Source: Scortum barcoo (Eukaryota > Chordata > Actinopteri > Centrarchiformes > Terapontidae). Taken from it: 64,000 nt of DNA. The notes beneath the pieces were generated by a model. It had not been told where the DNA came from, made no database searches, and saw only the letters and a program-made list of their open reading frames with translations. The position numbers and the translations under genes are program-made. Below, piece after piece: positions 24,869-37,957 of this stretch. Where the stretch lies: assembly GCA_023238725.1 (NCBI GenBank), contig CM041531.1:6720354-6784353 (forward strand), read 5' to 3'. How positions within the stretch are numbered: the first letter of the stretch is position 1; the number at the start of each line of letters is the position of its first letter.

Positions 24869-27800
24869 AAGGGTGGGTGCATATTTACTCTTGTGCATTT
24901 ATCCATGAGGATCAATATGAATTTTTGAGTTAAAAAGTACATTTTTTTTCAACACAAGGACATTTTGTTTAGTCCTCACTACTTCAAAAGACCTAACAGA
25001 TATTTTAGACTTGTTTTAAAGAAGACATCATACAACAGTTTTCACAGGCTTGTTTGTTCTTAGCACGTCGGACAAACTAACCATGACCTGTAAAATCAGT
25101 GCAACGCCCCTTTAAGGTAAGAGTTGGTGAGGAAAGGTCACCTCACAGGTACTGAAACACATATGAACGTGTGGATGAAAGGCGCAGCTGTTCAGCCTGG
25201 CCTTGTGAAATGGAGAAGGTTACTGTATCGAGCTGTCGAAGTCTAAAGTTGAGATTTTCACCTTTCTGATCTAAATTAACCGTGAGTGAAGCAGCATAGC
25301 TCCCGACATGCAATAATAATAAGACAGAAGTCAACAGCTGAGTGAAATCTGAGCTTGTAGAATTGATCATTAACTTTAAAAATACCAAAACCATCACATT
25401 TATGCAGATATATCTGAATGAAGTAATGCTGTAATATTATCATGGGTACAACATTTTCATTTGGAGTATGCAAAATATTTCCCTCAAAACATTACATTAG
25501 CATTTCAGAATATTAGATGCAAAAAGTTTACTGAGCAATTTAGGAGACTGTGTCTGTTCTATCCAAAACAAATGCAGGATTTCTGTCAATATGTGAAGAT
25601 ATTTTCAGTTTGCGTTTATCTTTTATAAAACCCGAAATACAGCTGTGAGGCGATGCATTTCTTTCTGAAAATATACAACATAATCAGAGAGGGGAGAAGT
25701 ATTTTAAAGCAGGAAACAGCGACTGGAGATTTATTTTCCAAAGAAACACTGTGCTGGGTGAATATAAATCATCTGCAGTTTGTCTGTGATCCCTCTGAAT
25801 TGATTGTTTAAATGCTTGTTAGATTCACTACCTGTATCTTTCACAGTATTATAGTCTATCAGAAAGAGAGAGCCCAGTAGAATAATGTGTCTTAATGAGG
25901 GGCACGTTAGGTTCACCAGAAAAGTTTAAAGTCGCTATTTAAAATCATTCAGGGACTTATTTGCAATGTGAAAGGAACTTTTACTGTCATCATATGGTAG
26001 AAAGAAAGAACAATATTCTAGTATTGATTCATTTCTTTCTCTCCATGCTCCCTGTTAATGTAAAACTGTGACTAGGTTCATTTTTAACTGCCATTGATTG
26101 CGCTGTATGTCAAACATACAGAAAATTGGATACTCTACGACAAGCTGGTTTACCCATATTTTCTTTTGCTTGAGGCTGTTAGATTGCATGTCAATCACCT
26201 GACAAACAAGTATTCCAAATGCCGAAGTTTCTATTTTCAAATCTTGATATATGTTTTTTTTTTGTTGTTGTTGTTGTTGTTTTTTTCATAGTAAGTTATA
26301 TGCTGCTTGGTTTGAAAGGCCCTGGGCAATCTGTATAAGCAGAATATCATGGAGAGAGGAGTCATGTTGGTGTCAAGCCAAACATCAAATATCAAATTAA
26401 AGACTACTTTGTAAAAATAAAAAAAAGTCTCAGAGACGTATATGACAGTTGTTTTCGCTTGCTTTATGCTTTTTTGAACCTTTGTTTTCCTATATGAATT
26501 GCAGAGTGTTCACCTACGATCTGAAAAAAAAAAAACTTTCCCAACTAGATTGGGCGAGTTAAGACAATACTCTCCCTCAATTTAGGGACTAAATGTCCAA
26601 TCGCTCTTCCAGTACCAGCCAGGTAATTGGAAACGCAATAAAGTCAGTCCTGGGCGAGCCTCGCTGTGCAGCTCGCTTTGAATCTGAATGGCTCTTTGCA
26701 AGTTCTGTCACGACTTCGAGCCCCTAACCATCTCCTCTTACTTCCTGAGATGTGGGTCAGACTCTACAGACCATCTGGTTTGCTGCTGTCACACTAAATC
26801 TCAAAAGCATCTGCTGCAGCTGCCGACGAGACGTCCCTGCTCATCTGAAGAAGTGAGCTTCCTGGATTTGCAAGTGGAGTAGATTCACTGTCAACATCCA
26901 TTAGAGCGCTGGTAATTGAAACTGAGTGCTAATAGACTCTTGGGCACATTGGAAATACACCCCAGCAGTTAAAAGTATAGAGAAGTAATTCACAGATAAG
27001 ATACTTTGGAAGCACTTGTGCACACGCTCGCATTCACAAGTCTTTCACTTGGAACATCCAAGTTATCTGGATTGAATCTGAATCCTTGCATCGCTTAATT
27101 GATTAGCTCCGACCTATATGCGCGCTTACACGTCAATCAGCGGTATCAACCTCAGCAAATGATAAAAGCCAGAAGGCCTAATGAAACACACAAAAGCCGT
27201 GTCTGTGTTTCGCTCTCTCTAATGAGCTGTCAGTTAACCCCTTACGAGGCCCCACCCTGCTGTAACACTGCGACACAGATCAGGTTGATTTCAGCCTTCG
27301 GTGTCACTGGCTGTCACTGCGGATCTGGTCTGCTGCATCCTCTGAAGGCTTCCTGTTATGGATTTTCTTTTACTCTGCAGATGTGGCTGATGTCACCGGG
27401 CAGAAAAGTCACTCGTCTGTCACTCCCCCACCAGCAAATCCTTTATCTTTTAGCCAAATCTGATGAAATGTAAAATCTTTGGCAATGTGTTAATTTTATT
27501 ACTAAATTAATAATAGCCAGTGATAAGAAATGAATGAATAACTTAGCTTAAATTAATTATGAATTTAGCCTCTGGCAGCCTTGTACTACCTGTTGCGCAG
27601 AACCATCAATAGCCTCAATAACCTTTGTTCAACTAAAGACGCAACAGTACCTACAAAGGCCGTCTCCCCCCGGCGGGTGCAGTTTAGCGGAGCTGTCTGT
27701 CACAGTTCTACCACTGGGGGCGCCAAAGTTAGAAATTCATGCACAGTGGCTTTACGTAACAGGCCATGAAGTTATAAAGCATCAAAAGCATTGTGTTCGC

Positions 27801-30800
27801 AAGTACACCGAATTTTTCCCACTTCTCTCTCAGCTGTTTGATTGGGGGATGATGTGTGTGTGCGTCTGTCTGAGATGGTCCAGTGAATCAGTGCAAACCG
27901 GATGATGTGAATCTGTCATTATAAAAGAGTTTCTCTCCTTTTGTTTTTCTCTCATTGTCACTCATTATTTGCCTGGAGAGGATGAAAACTTCCACTGATT
28001 CATCAAAGTAATCATGACAGCTTCATTTGTTTTTGTTTTTTTTGTTAGAGTTTCTGTTTCATTGTAATCTTAACTACAGTTGCTGGCGTCAGTCTCACAC
28101 AACCTAAGGTGTACATAATGTAAAAGTCCATGAAAAAATGATTATTTTATATAATTCAGACACTCCTCGAGCAATTTTTGATCATGGATGACAGAGACAG
28201 ACAGCACCTCAAGGATCTCAGCTGTCAAAAGACAGTGTGCATGTTGTGAGTCTAAAAGAGATGATGCCAGAAATGTCTTCAGTTAATAAATACATATCAG
28301 AAGTGCCCAAGTACGATTAAAAAACAAAGCTATATTATCAATACTTACTATTATCAATGTTAGTAATTGTTTTATGAATGTCTTACAAGAAGAACTTTCT
28401 ACCTGGTTTCTTAAATCTTTATAAAGGCCCATTTCTGCATAGATAAACACCACTTATGAACAATGCATTCTGTTAAATGAAGTGATTATTCTAAGTGTTG
28501 TTTCTAGGTGTTTTCTTTCTACAAGTGCACCGCTAAAACATGACTTGAATTAATCTTGAGGCTTTGTGAAAGTGGAGAAAGTAGCATCCCAAGGGTGCCT
28601 GCTTTAAACAGTTTGTTTATCGGAACGTATTAAAAAGAACGCCCATTTATTTTTCGCTGTGTTGTGACATTAATAAGAAAATGTAAAAAAAAAAACACAA
28701 AAAAAAGTAATGCACCACATTAAAAGTGATTTGTCTCTTTTTACTCGGGCTTTTCTTCCCGATGGAATTCCAAGGTAATTATGATGATGGTGGCATATCA
28801 TCACTTTTTAAGTGGTTATTCACATCAGCATCAATTATACAGTGCCCCATTAAAACATCATTTTCCTTTCACACGGACGAAAGGATTGATGCAGAAACTA
28901 ACACAATAATCAAAGAGAACAGTGGAGACCTTTGAGTCAGATGACGTCTGTGTTGTGATTTTGCTTAATATGAATGTCAAGTTAAACAAAAATGTGACTT
29001 GAAACAACAGAAAACAGAACAACAGAAAAAAAAAAACTAATGAAATTAACCAAAAGTGATAATTTAACAAATTAGCCAGCTATGCAAAAATACAGGTTTG
29101 TGCACTGCTGAGTATTAAAAGTTGCTCAATTGCATATTCTAATAATATTATATCTTTTAGATCTATTTGACAGCATATGAAGCTTTACAGAGGTTTTATT
29201 TAGAAAGACACACATGAAAACACGTTGTAGAGAAGTTGATTCATGTGGGAAATTAAGGTAGTACTTTACTGAAATAGTTTTTAAACTGAGCTCTGATCAA
29301 AGTGAGTTACGTTTTGAAGTCATAATATTGAGACCAAAGGAATAAATAAAAAAATCGATATTAAGATCATAGAAATTTACTCTTGTTAAATAAAATGTAA
29401 TTACATAGATTCAGAAGGTGTACATATGTAGAAATTAAGCAAAGCTACATTTGACCAGATTATATTCACCTTGAAACCTGTTTCATAATAAGCTGCAAAA
29501 AGTCATAATGTCCTTATTTATATCTCTGATGTTCAAAAGGTTTCATATTTTTGGTTTTCCTCACTCATTGTTTGGTCAGGAGAGGAAGATGTTTGTTTCC
29601 ATTTGTTTTTAACAGTATGGATTGCTCTGATTCATCAAACCAAGCATGAAACCTGCTTCGTTTTATTGTAATCCTACTAAAGTTGGTGTTGATGTAACAC
29701 TCTGTAACCTGATACCTTGCTCATGTTTTAGTTTGAGTGGCATTTGTCATTTACATCTCTCCACCTCTGACCAAAAAAAAAAAAAAAACAACTCATATGG
29801 TGAACTAATCCTGTGAAAGGTTTTAACAACACTTCTCTGTAACAGAAGAGGTAAATACAGAAATGTCAATCCTATTTCCAGAGTGCTATTCATTTTTTTC
29901 TGAAAGGTGTAATTATAACATGAAGAATTCAAGTGCAATTTAACAAGCTGTAGATACGGAGCTGATGCCTGAACCTGTCAAAAGAGTAAAGACAGCACTG
30001 TGATTATTATACATATAATGCAGGGATTTTAATGATTCACTCGCACTGTCATTAAAGAACCGGAGGTGTGAATTTGCACATGGATTAAATGAATAGTTAA
30101 ATGAGACTTTGGAAGGTCAAATAATAATTGCACATACTCACTAGCATGTAGGAACAATTTTACAGAGTGAGTGTGGCTCACAGCAAAATCCCAGGTGGAG
30201 TAAAATACAGTGAGCGAAACAGACACTCTTTTCATGTTTGGAGTGGTGGTTGCGATTGTTGGTTTGCACAAAAATAGTAATCCAGGAAACAGATTCCTTT
30301 GAGAAGAAAATGACTTTTTGACCTCCGCCGAAGGTGAGTGAGAGCTTTTGCAAATTATAACATGCAAGCGGGAGACTGAGCGCTGAGAAAAACAGAAAGT
30401 GACAATTTAATTTCACCTACTGGAAGGGGGGTGTGAGGGTCAAAGTTCAACCCGCAAGGATGGAAAACAAGCACTCCTGTTGGAAAAACTCAATTTACTT
30501 AGCTGCCACACTGTGATATGCTCTCAAATTAGGCACTGGGGACGCTATTGTACTGTTAGGTGGATGTTACATACCCACAGTAAAACAGTCTTCGGTATAT
30601 CTGGAGAATTAGTTTTAATTGCTGTTTGAGTCATTTCTGGTTTTATTCATAAAAGCAAACTTATACGTGTTTTACTTCTGCTAATAGAGCGAGAGTGAGC
30701 TGGATGGTGTGTTTAATTAACTACTGAGATAAGGCGAGCAGTGTGTGTGTGTGTACAGGAAAAATAAATTACCGTTCAGACTTTGCCTGCATAGGATACG

Positions 30801-32708
30801 ATGCACGTTAAACCACATGAGTAATTATAAAAGCGAGTGGAGTTTTGGAGCTTCAACGATGACCCCCGCAACATTGGCTCCTTTAATTCCGACTGTCAAA
30901 CAGCAGACGGTTAAATGATCTTGGCGGAAAGTCCAGGACATTTCCGGAGACAACTGTTCTCCTCCAGCTGGCATGGACTGTACAATATCATATCCCAAAT
31001 ATCATATACAGCACTGCACATATCTTAAAAGGTATACAAACCACCTTTTTGAATATACGCTCTATTATTATTTTTTTTTTTTTTTTTTTGCCTCTTGCCT
31101 CTCTTTGCCTCAACATATGCTCCTTAAAAATATATGCAAGATATCTGCGTGGCATTTTGAACATATTTAACCATAATGACACTATTTTTTGCTGTGTTGT
31201 TTCCATAGGAATACAGATGCATGTAGCTAGAAGGTGTTTATACAATAAGAATAATTCATTAAAAGAAAGTAAGTGTTCAAAATGTGATTATTGAATATAC
31301 TAGTGTGGAGTGTGGAGCTCTGCAGAATGGTGCAGAGATGTTTGCTGCGTGGGCTTTCACCTGTGAGCGCACAGGTGGAGATGCATCATTAACACTTGTA
31401 ACTGGCACAATAAAATGAGGGAGGGCACACAGACCAATGTTTGGCCGGTCGGCCTGAAGAGACTTTTTTCTTTTTTTCTTCAAACTGAAAATCATGTTGT
31501 TTATAATGATACTTGATGTCATGACAAAAAGGGATAACATCAGGTGGCACTTATACGTCTCCAAACGGCAGACATCTGGCTCATTAAAACAACAGAGCCA
31601 TTACCACAAATCTCTGCTTTTGCTGGAAATCCTCTCTTGGGGTTCAAGCAAAAAGGTCTGTTTGCTCCACATGTGTTTTCTTGGGACAGATGCAGCAGAA
31701 TTAATGTGCTTTTTTTTTTTTTCCAAAGTCCAGATTAACTAAACTAACTAACCGACAATCCTCGTGTAACCCCACTCAGGAGTCACATTCAGGACAGTCA
31801 AGCTATTTTCATTTTGCCCTTAGCCAAAACTTGGCAAGGTGCTAAAGCCTTCCTGGATTTTGTAGCTCAAGAACAACTGTGCAAAGACGCAAACTACATC
31901 CAAACCCAAAATGTCTGTATGCTGCATCATGATTGGCTGCACACAGAGAAATAACTATTGTAAACCCCCTTCTCTTAATCTTTACATTTATATTTGTAAG
32001 ATGCTTCAGATGAAAGCACCAGCTTAAAAAAAAAAATGTAATATTTAGTTTTTACTGGAATAGATACGTAAGCATTGGACATATATTTTAGCAGCAACTA
32101 ATCATTAAAATCCAGGAATTCTGTGATATAGCTGAGCTAATGTGTCCACAAGTACTTGTTAGTGCTAACTTGGCAGTGTGTTTGCAGATGTTTGGCTCTG
32201 CATGTGTCATCTGATAAATGTGCTGCCTCTCTGGCAGTGAGGAATATTGGCTCCTCTCCCTGTTTTATCATGGGGAGGCAGCTCCGACAGAAAGTCTGAC
32301 ACCTAAAAATCCTTATAGAGGGGAAGGTGAAACAGCTTGGCCATAATTACAATTAATGTGTGGAAGAGAAGTAGGGAAATGAACCATCACAACAAAGATC
32401 AGTTCTTATTATGGATCACTTATCCAGTTTTTTTTACAGGTCGGGGACTGATGTGGCTTTTTAAAACTCGAATAGGGAGAATGAGTCTTAGCTGTCTCTA
32501 TCAGTGCAGTGGTGTTAACTAAATTGAAGTAACTGCATGGAGTGGGAAGTTGAGATGCCCAAGGAGAAAAAGGAAGTGGTAGAATTGCATATTAAAAATC
32601 ATCCAAGAAAGACAGAGTGGCATACACTATTCTCAAAACTGCTTTACTATGCCTTAGAAGTTTCTTTATTATTCTGTGACAACTCTGCAGTCTTCAGCTT
32701 GTTCTGCC

Positions 32709-32729
32709 AGATAGATAGATAGATAGATA
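32709..32729. repeat. (GATA)n microsatellite
   Basis: Five AGAT units. Confidence 0.9.
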
Positions 32730-33062
32730 TGTTTCCTTTTAATACAAAGACAGAATGAAGATAATCATGTTAGAGAAAGATTTCAAGGACATTCAGAGAA
32801 ATTAGGATGCACCTGAACCAGACTTTGTCACTGCAGAAAATTTAATAGCTTACTGACTCAAAATGTTTCAGAATTGTATTTTTTTTTTTTTTATTCATTT
32901 GCGGAACCCTGACCCTTCAAATTATGTATTTTCCTCATCAACTACTGACATGCACAAATGTAGTAATGTTAAATTCACATCCTAGAGTCAAAACTGTAGG
33001 TCAAATACAAGTACACTGCATAGAAAATCATCAATTGACTTTTCTTTTCTTTTCTTTTTGTA

Positions 33063-33345
33063 TACATCCATTCTTCAGTCACCTACCCACTCATGGTCAC
33101 ACTGGCAACAGGGCAGGCAGAGTAGTCCAAATATTTTTTCATTCCTGAATTTTCCTCGAGCTCGTCAGGATCTCCAGCTGGGAGTCATAGTAACTGCAGC
33201 TACTGGCACTGCCCTGGGGTCTCTTCCCTGGAACACCTTCAATGGGATGTGGCCTGGCAGCATTTTAACTACGTGTCTGAGATATCTCAACAAGCTCTGC
33301 TCAATGCAAAGGTGCAACATTTCAGTACCTGTACAATAACTCCAC
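33063..33345 (-). mobile_element. Decayed 3' fragment of a Rex3/RTE element
   Basis: Compared with 8690-8980, this stretch shows the same order of words on the plus strand: a CATCCATTC remnant, then TCACACTGGCAACAGGGCAG in place of the GC-rich tail region, CTCGAGCTCGTCAGGATC against CCAGCTCTTCCGGGGGATC, CCTGGGGTCTCTTCCCTGGAA against CCTGGGGCCTCCTCCCGGTG, and GGAACACCTTCAATGGGA against GGAACACCTCCCTAGGGA. The match is clear but much eroded, so the insertion is much older than the 8.6-kb copy. It has the same orientation. Only the C-terminal end of the RT frame and part of the 3' UTR remain. Confidence 0.7.
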
Positions 33346-34388
33346 AACATCCCTTTAGTAAATAACTAATTATTTAGATATTTATGCTGTCACCACTATA
33401 GCAGCCCTGTAAGGCTGTAATGTTCATTGAATATTATAAGACAATATTATTACATGGCTTTAAAATGGTTGGAAAACTGTGCTTTCAGATCAATATCTCA
33501 GATCAATTCAAATCAGAAATTTGAAACCAAACATTTCAGCAGAAGTCATAGTATGAACCTCACTCCAATGGGAATTCGACAGGATTAATTCCTAAATCCA
33601 TATAAAATCCCTATAGACGTCTTAAAGGGATCAGCTTTTTTTAAATTGGGGTTGTATGAGGTACCTATCCATAGTCAGTGTCCTATCAAAATAGATAGCG
33701 GTCAGTGTGCTCCCAGTTTAGAGAATAATGGCACATGTGCTGCTGTGGACAGTTTCAACTAATAAAACAATATCAGTGAAGTTCACAGAGTCAGAATAAG
33801 AATTAGATTTATTGCAAAGTAGGTTTTCACATACTAGGAATTCACGCTAAACTAATAAATATATAACATAATATTCAAAAATATAAGATACTACTTAAAA
33901 CAGCAACAACTTTTTTTTTTTTTTGCACAGTGCAAAAAATGTGCAAAAGTATTTGCACACTCCTGCAAAGGAAACATTTACAATACAATGTGGAGTCTAA
34001 AAGAAATTGCAATGTTCAAGACACAGGGACAAATTTTACATTAATGTAGCACTTTGTAACTTTGTGTTTTTTTTAAGTGCTACATAAATAAAATGTATTA
34101 TGATTATTATTATTATTATAGTTGAGAAAATGCAGTGCCAAAAGAAAACATTATTGGACAGTGAGGTAAAGCAGTGAGAATGTATTAAATATAGCGTACA
34201 CTTATACTGATATCTGTTTTAGGGTGGATCTTTTTTAGGTGGATAAAATATATTTTCACTTACCCCTTGCTCTGTTCACAGCAGTGCATAGCTTAGCTTT
34301 TGTGCCATGTACTCCAGCTAACTCTCAAACTGGGAGTGTGCCAACCTCAATCTGCTGCAGGTAATTCACTGACTACGGATAAGTAGGC

Positions 34389-34412
34389 CTAATAATAATA
34401 ATAATAATAATT
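34389..34412. repeat. (TAA)n microsatellite
   Basis: About eight AAT units. A related ATT run is at 34104-34120. Confidence 0.9.
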
Positions 34413-37400
34413 AGCATGTTATCACTCCAGAACTCCACTATGAGCTGTATTGGAATACACTGATTGTGAAATTATTCTGAAATAAAGGAGTAGGCATTGT
34501 AATATTGTCAGATAATGGCACATTGGAAAAGCCACAATTATTACAGGCAGAACAATGAAACAGAGGCCTGTTTTAAAAAGGGCTCCAGCAGCTTCAGTCC
34601 CACACTCTCTCATCACTCTCACGTGTGATGCCAGCTGCTCACGCACACGAACGGCAGGTTGCTTCTTTAGGTGGCCAAATGAGACTTGTATTAGAGGGAC
34701 GTGATCTAAGATTGCTCAAGACTGTGCTCAGGTATGAGGTAAATGAGCTCCATCCTGTTATCGTCTACACACCGGAGCTGCTCATTACTCTGTGGCAGCT
34801 GAGCGGAAACAAATGCAATCTGTATGTAAATGCACGCTGCTTAGTCACAACACCGTCTGCGGGTAATAGTGTGGTGTATCTGCTGTGTGCTTATGCCGTG
34901 TTCACATCATATCAGAAGACGTCAGAGAAAAGGATGACATCTCGCTGCTGCAACTTGGAAGAGTTCATGTGTTTAACTTGTTGAAAAATCAAACGTCCCA
35001 TTCACACTGGATTTATTTCTATAGGGGGGTTGGGGGTTAACATTACCTGCACTGGTCAGTTTTTTTAATCGGATTCACAGAGCACATTTTTCATTTTTCA
35101 CCCCATCACAGTATTAACAATTACCTACTGTATATTTCAGCAAATACTCTTGTCTTCCTGTAATTTAAATCCCATCCTAACTGACGTTCTTGTATTTCTC
35201 AGAGTTTTTTCCATATGAAGAGCTGTTTGTCCTATTTTTTTTCATCGGCCCAGCATTTTTGTAGAAATTGTAGAAAATGGAAGAAAATGTTTTCGCTAAT
35301 GTCATGTAAACACACACCAACATACTGGCCTATTTGTAAGTGTGTCCAAGTGCCAATAGCATCTGCTCATGCTATGCACCCTGGTGTAAATAACCACACT
35401 GGCTGTTTCCCCCCTGAGTGCAAATAGCATCTGCCAAGGTTAAAACCTTGAGGAGAGCAAGAACCCATGAAAGTTAATTGAATGAGCTGTTGTAATGTCC
35501 AGCTACAGAAAGGTAATGGTAATTTATTTTGAACCCAGTGTTTAGGCAATATTTGTTTCCATATTGGCAAACTGCCACTATTTAAAAGTACGCCAAACTA
35601 GCTATTAGCAGGATGTGTTTGCAGTCTAGATGTATCGGATACAGCTATGACTGGATTACTGAGGAAATCTTCTGAAGGGTCTTTTTTTTCTGTGATTTCC
35701 AAGCTGATTTGTGGACATTTACTTGCAATGGTCATTGGATATCATTATAATGATGTCCTCTAGAAGTGTAAGTCACTCTGAATTATATCAACATGTGTTT
35801 CATCTCTGGGTGTTAAGATTTTAGGCATTTTCAAGTTTTTTTTTTTTTTTTTAACTTAAATTCACCTCTTGCAGTATCTTCACCTCACCTTCAACTCTCC
35901 CACAGCCCTGTGGGTACGCTGCATCCTGTTGAATGTCCAGGTCCGTTACAGTGTGTATCATATAATTTCCTGATGGCTGGAATTCGGTCCAGAGTGACAG
36001 ATGGCATTTTAACATATTTAGCAACATATAATGGCATGATTTATTTTCCATCCAGAGTTACCAGTCAACAAAGTGAAACTTTGTTAATGCATGTCAAACT
36101 GATCACCAAAACAGAGATCACAGAGCCTCCCTGGGACAAATGTTCCTACAGAAACAGCCACAACACACAGTAAGAGGGCAAGCCACTCCATGTCACCTTT
36201 TACTCCCACAGAGTTGAAGTATACCTTATTGTAATCACTGCCAAACACGTCTGTTTCTTCCTCTCCACTTCTACTGCTACCTCATAGTACTTTGCCCAAT
36301 GAAACATAAAACATCAGTGTCTGTGAACAGATCTAGAGCTAATAGCTGACAGCACTTTCAGCTAACCTGGAGCCTTCCTCCTTGAAATGTTTACCAGATT
36401 AATTACTGTGCTGTACTATCTAGAGATGGGCTTATAAAAGCAAATTGATTTTAGGTTTGTTTCTGTCAAAAATATTGACAGCATTGGGCTTATTTGTTCT
36501 GATCTCATGACTGTCTTCTGCTCCTTTATAAACTCAGTAAGTCCCACTTTCAAGTGATAATCCTCTCCTGTGAGTGCATGTAAGAGGTTGTAGGAGTGGA
36601 TTTATTAGACAAACAAAACAGTAAACCTCAAGAGAAATAAACATAAAATTGATTTAAATAAATCTTATTATCGGGGAATGCATTCGAGCTCTGAGAAAAT
36701 GCCAAGTGGTGGAGGCGATTTAAATCATCTATCAAGTTGCCAGCAGAAATGCTATTTTAGCATAATTCAACAAATCAGAATGGAGGCACTTAATAACTGT
36801 GCTCCCAGAAAAAAATAGGAACTGACAATCAAATGAAATCTCATGTGCAAGGTCACTGGGAAACAGATACACAGACTTTGGCATACCTGAAGTTTAGTCC
36901 GGCATCCGCATCCCTTCCATTCAAAGTAAGAGTCAGTTTTATCGCTGGGCCACAGGCTTCTTTTCTCTGCTCCAGAAATGCTGACTGATCCACCCTTATA
37001 AATATGAAGGTCACACAGTGGTAGGAAACATGAATATTATGTGTCATAACCACAGGAACCTCTGGATCACGTGTCCCACTGTCACTGCGACAGTGGCTTA
37101 GCAAGTGCTCCTGGAGGAAAATCATCGTAAAGCACACTGGTGCATACACTACTGCACACGGTGACTGGAAAAAAAACATAAAAGGGAGATGAAACCAATT
37201 AAGGTAAAGCATGAAAGACATGTGGAGGTTATCTGGTTGAATTAATGCAGCATTACATAATGTGGGCCAAATCACGCACATGAATGAGAACAATTTCTCA
37301 TATGCTAAAAAAAATAAAATTATGTATGTTTTTACACATTTGATATCACAAAACATATTCAAAGTGTGTTTTTCTGTCTCTCTGGAAGCTGTGCACAGTA

Positions 37401-37908
37401 AGCTATGAAGCTGTACAATGAGTATACTCTATATTACGTACATTTATATATGAAGTAAATTGAATTTACAGAACTTAATGTAATCTAATTCATATGGGGA
37501 AAAAAGTCTGTGTTGAGGTCTACTTTTAGTGATACAGTTTGTTATAGTTTTATTTTTGATTAAATACTGTATATGCTATATGGATATTTCATAAACCTGT
37601 GATGTTGATTTTTCATGTAATCAAGAAAACATTGATCCTGTACAACCCACTGCCATGTCATATCTGCACTGTTTGTACATGCATGCATTCATATGTGATA
37701 ATACATTTGAAGCAACATTTGAAGCACAAACACAAAATGCATCCATTATCAGGTCAGATGTGCTCAGGGCTTTTAAATCGATATGACCCACTGTGTGCTG
37801 TGGGGGGATGAAAATGGGATAAAGAAATTGCAAATAAGATTAAATCAAGAGAGAAAAAAATTACATTTAAGACCTGAAACCACAGCTCATGTTTGCATGT
37901 ATGTACAG

Positions 37909-37957
37909 TTGTGTGTGTGTGTGTGTGTGTGTCTGTGTGTGCTTGTGTGTGTGTGTT
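37909..37957. repeat. (TG)n microsatellite, interrupted
   Basis: TG repeats are interrupted by TC near 37932 and GCT near 37942. Confidence 0.95.

Larger units (their letters stand above)
24346..33062. other. Intergenic with a diverged local duplication
   Basis: No gene recognised. Contains two related blocks (27951-28100 and 29561-29705), a (GTT)n patch at 26264-26281, and GC-richer patches at 26640-26880 and 27230-27480. A T-tract lies at 31071-31089. Confidence 0.55.

Noticed and set aside
27099..27473. 124-codon plus-strand frame in a GC-richer patch
   Set aside because: No protein family recognised; left as unannotated intergenic sequence.
34625..34984. 119-codon plus-strand frame
   Set aside because: No family resemblance and no exon signals that I could defend.
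36853..37362. 169-codon minus-strand frame
   Set aside because: No recognised motif, Phe/Cys-rich translation of AT-rich DNA, and no splice or promoter context.
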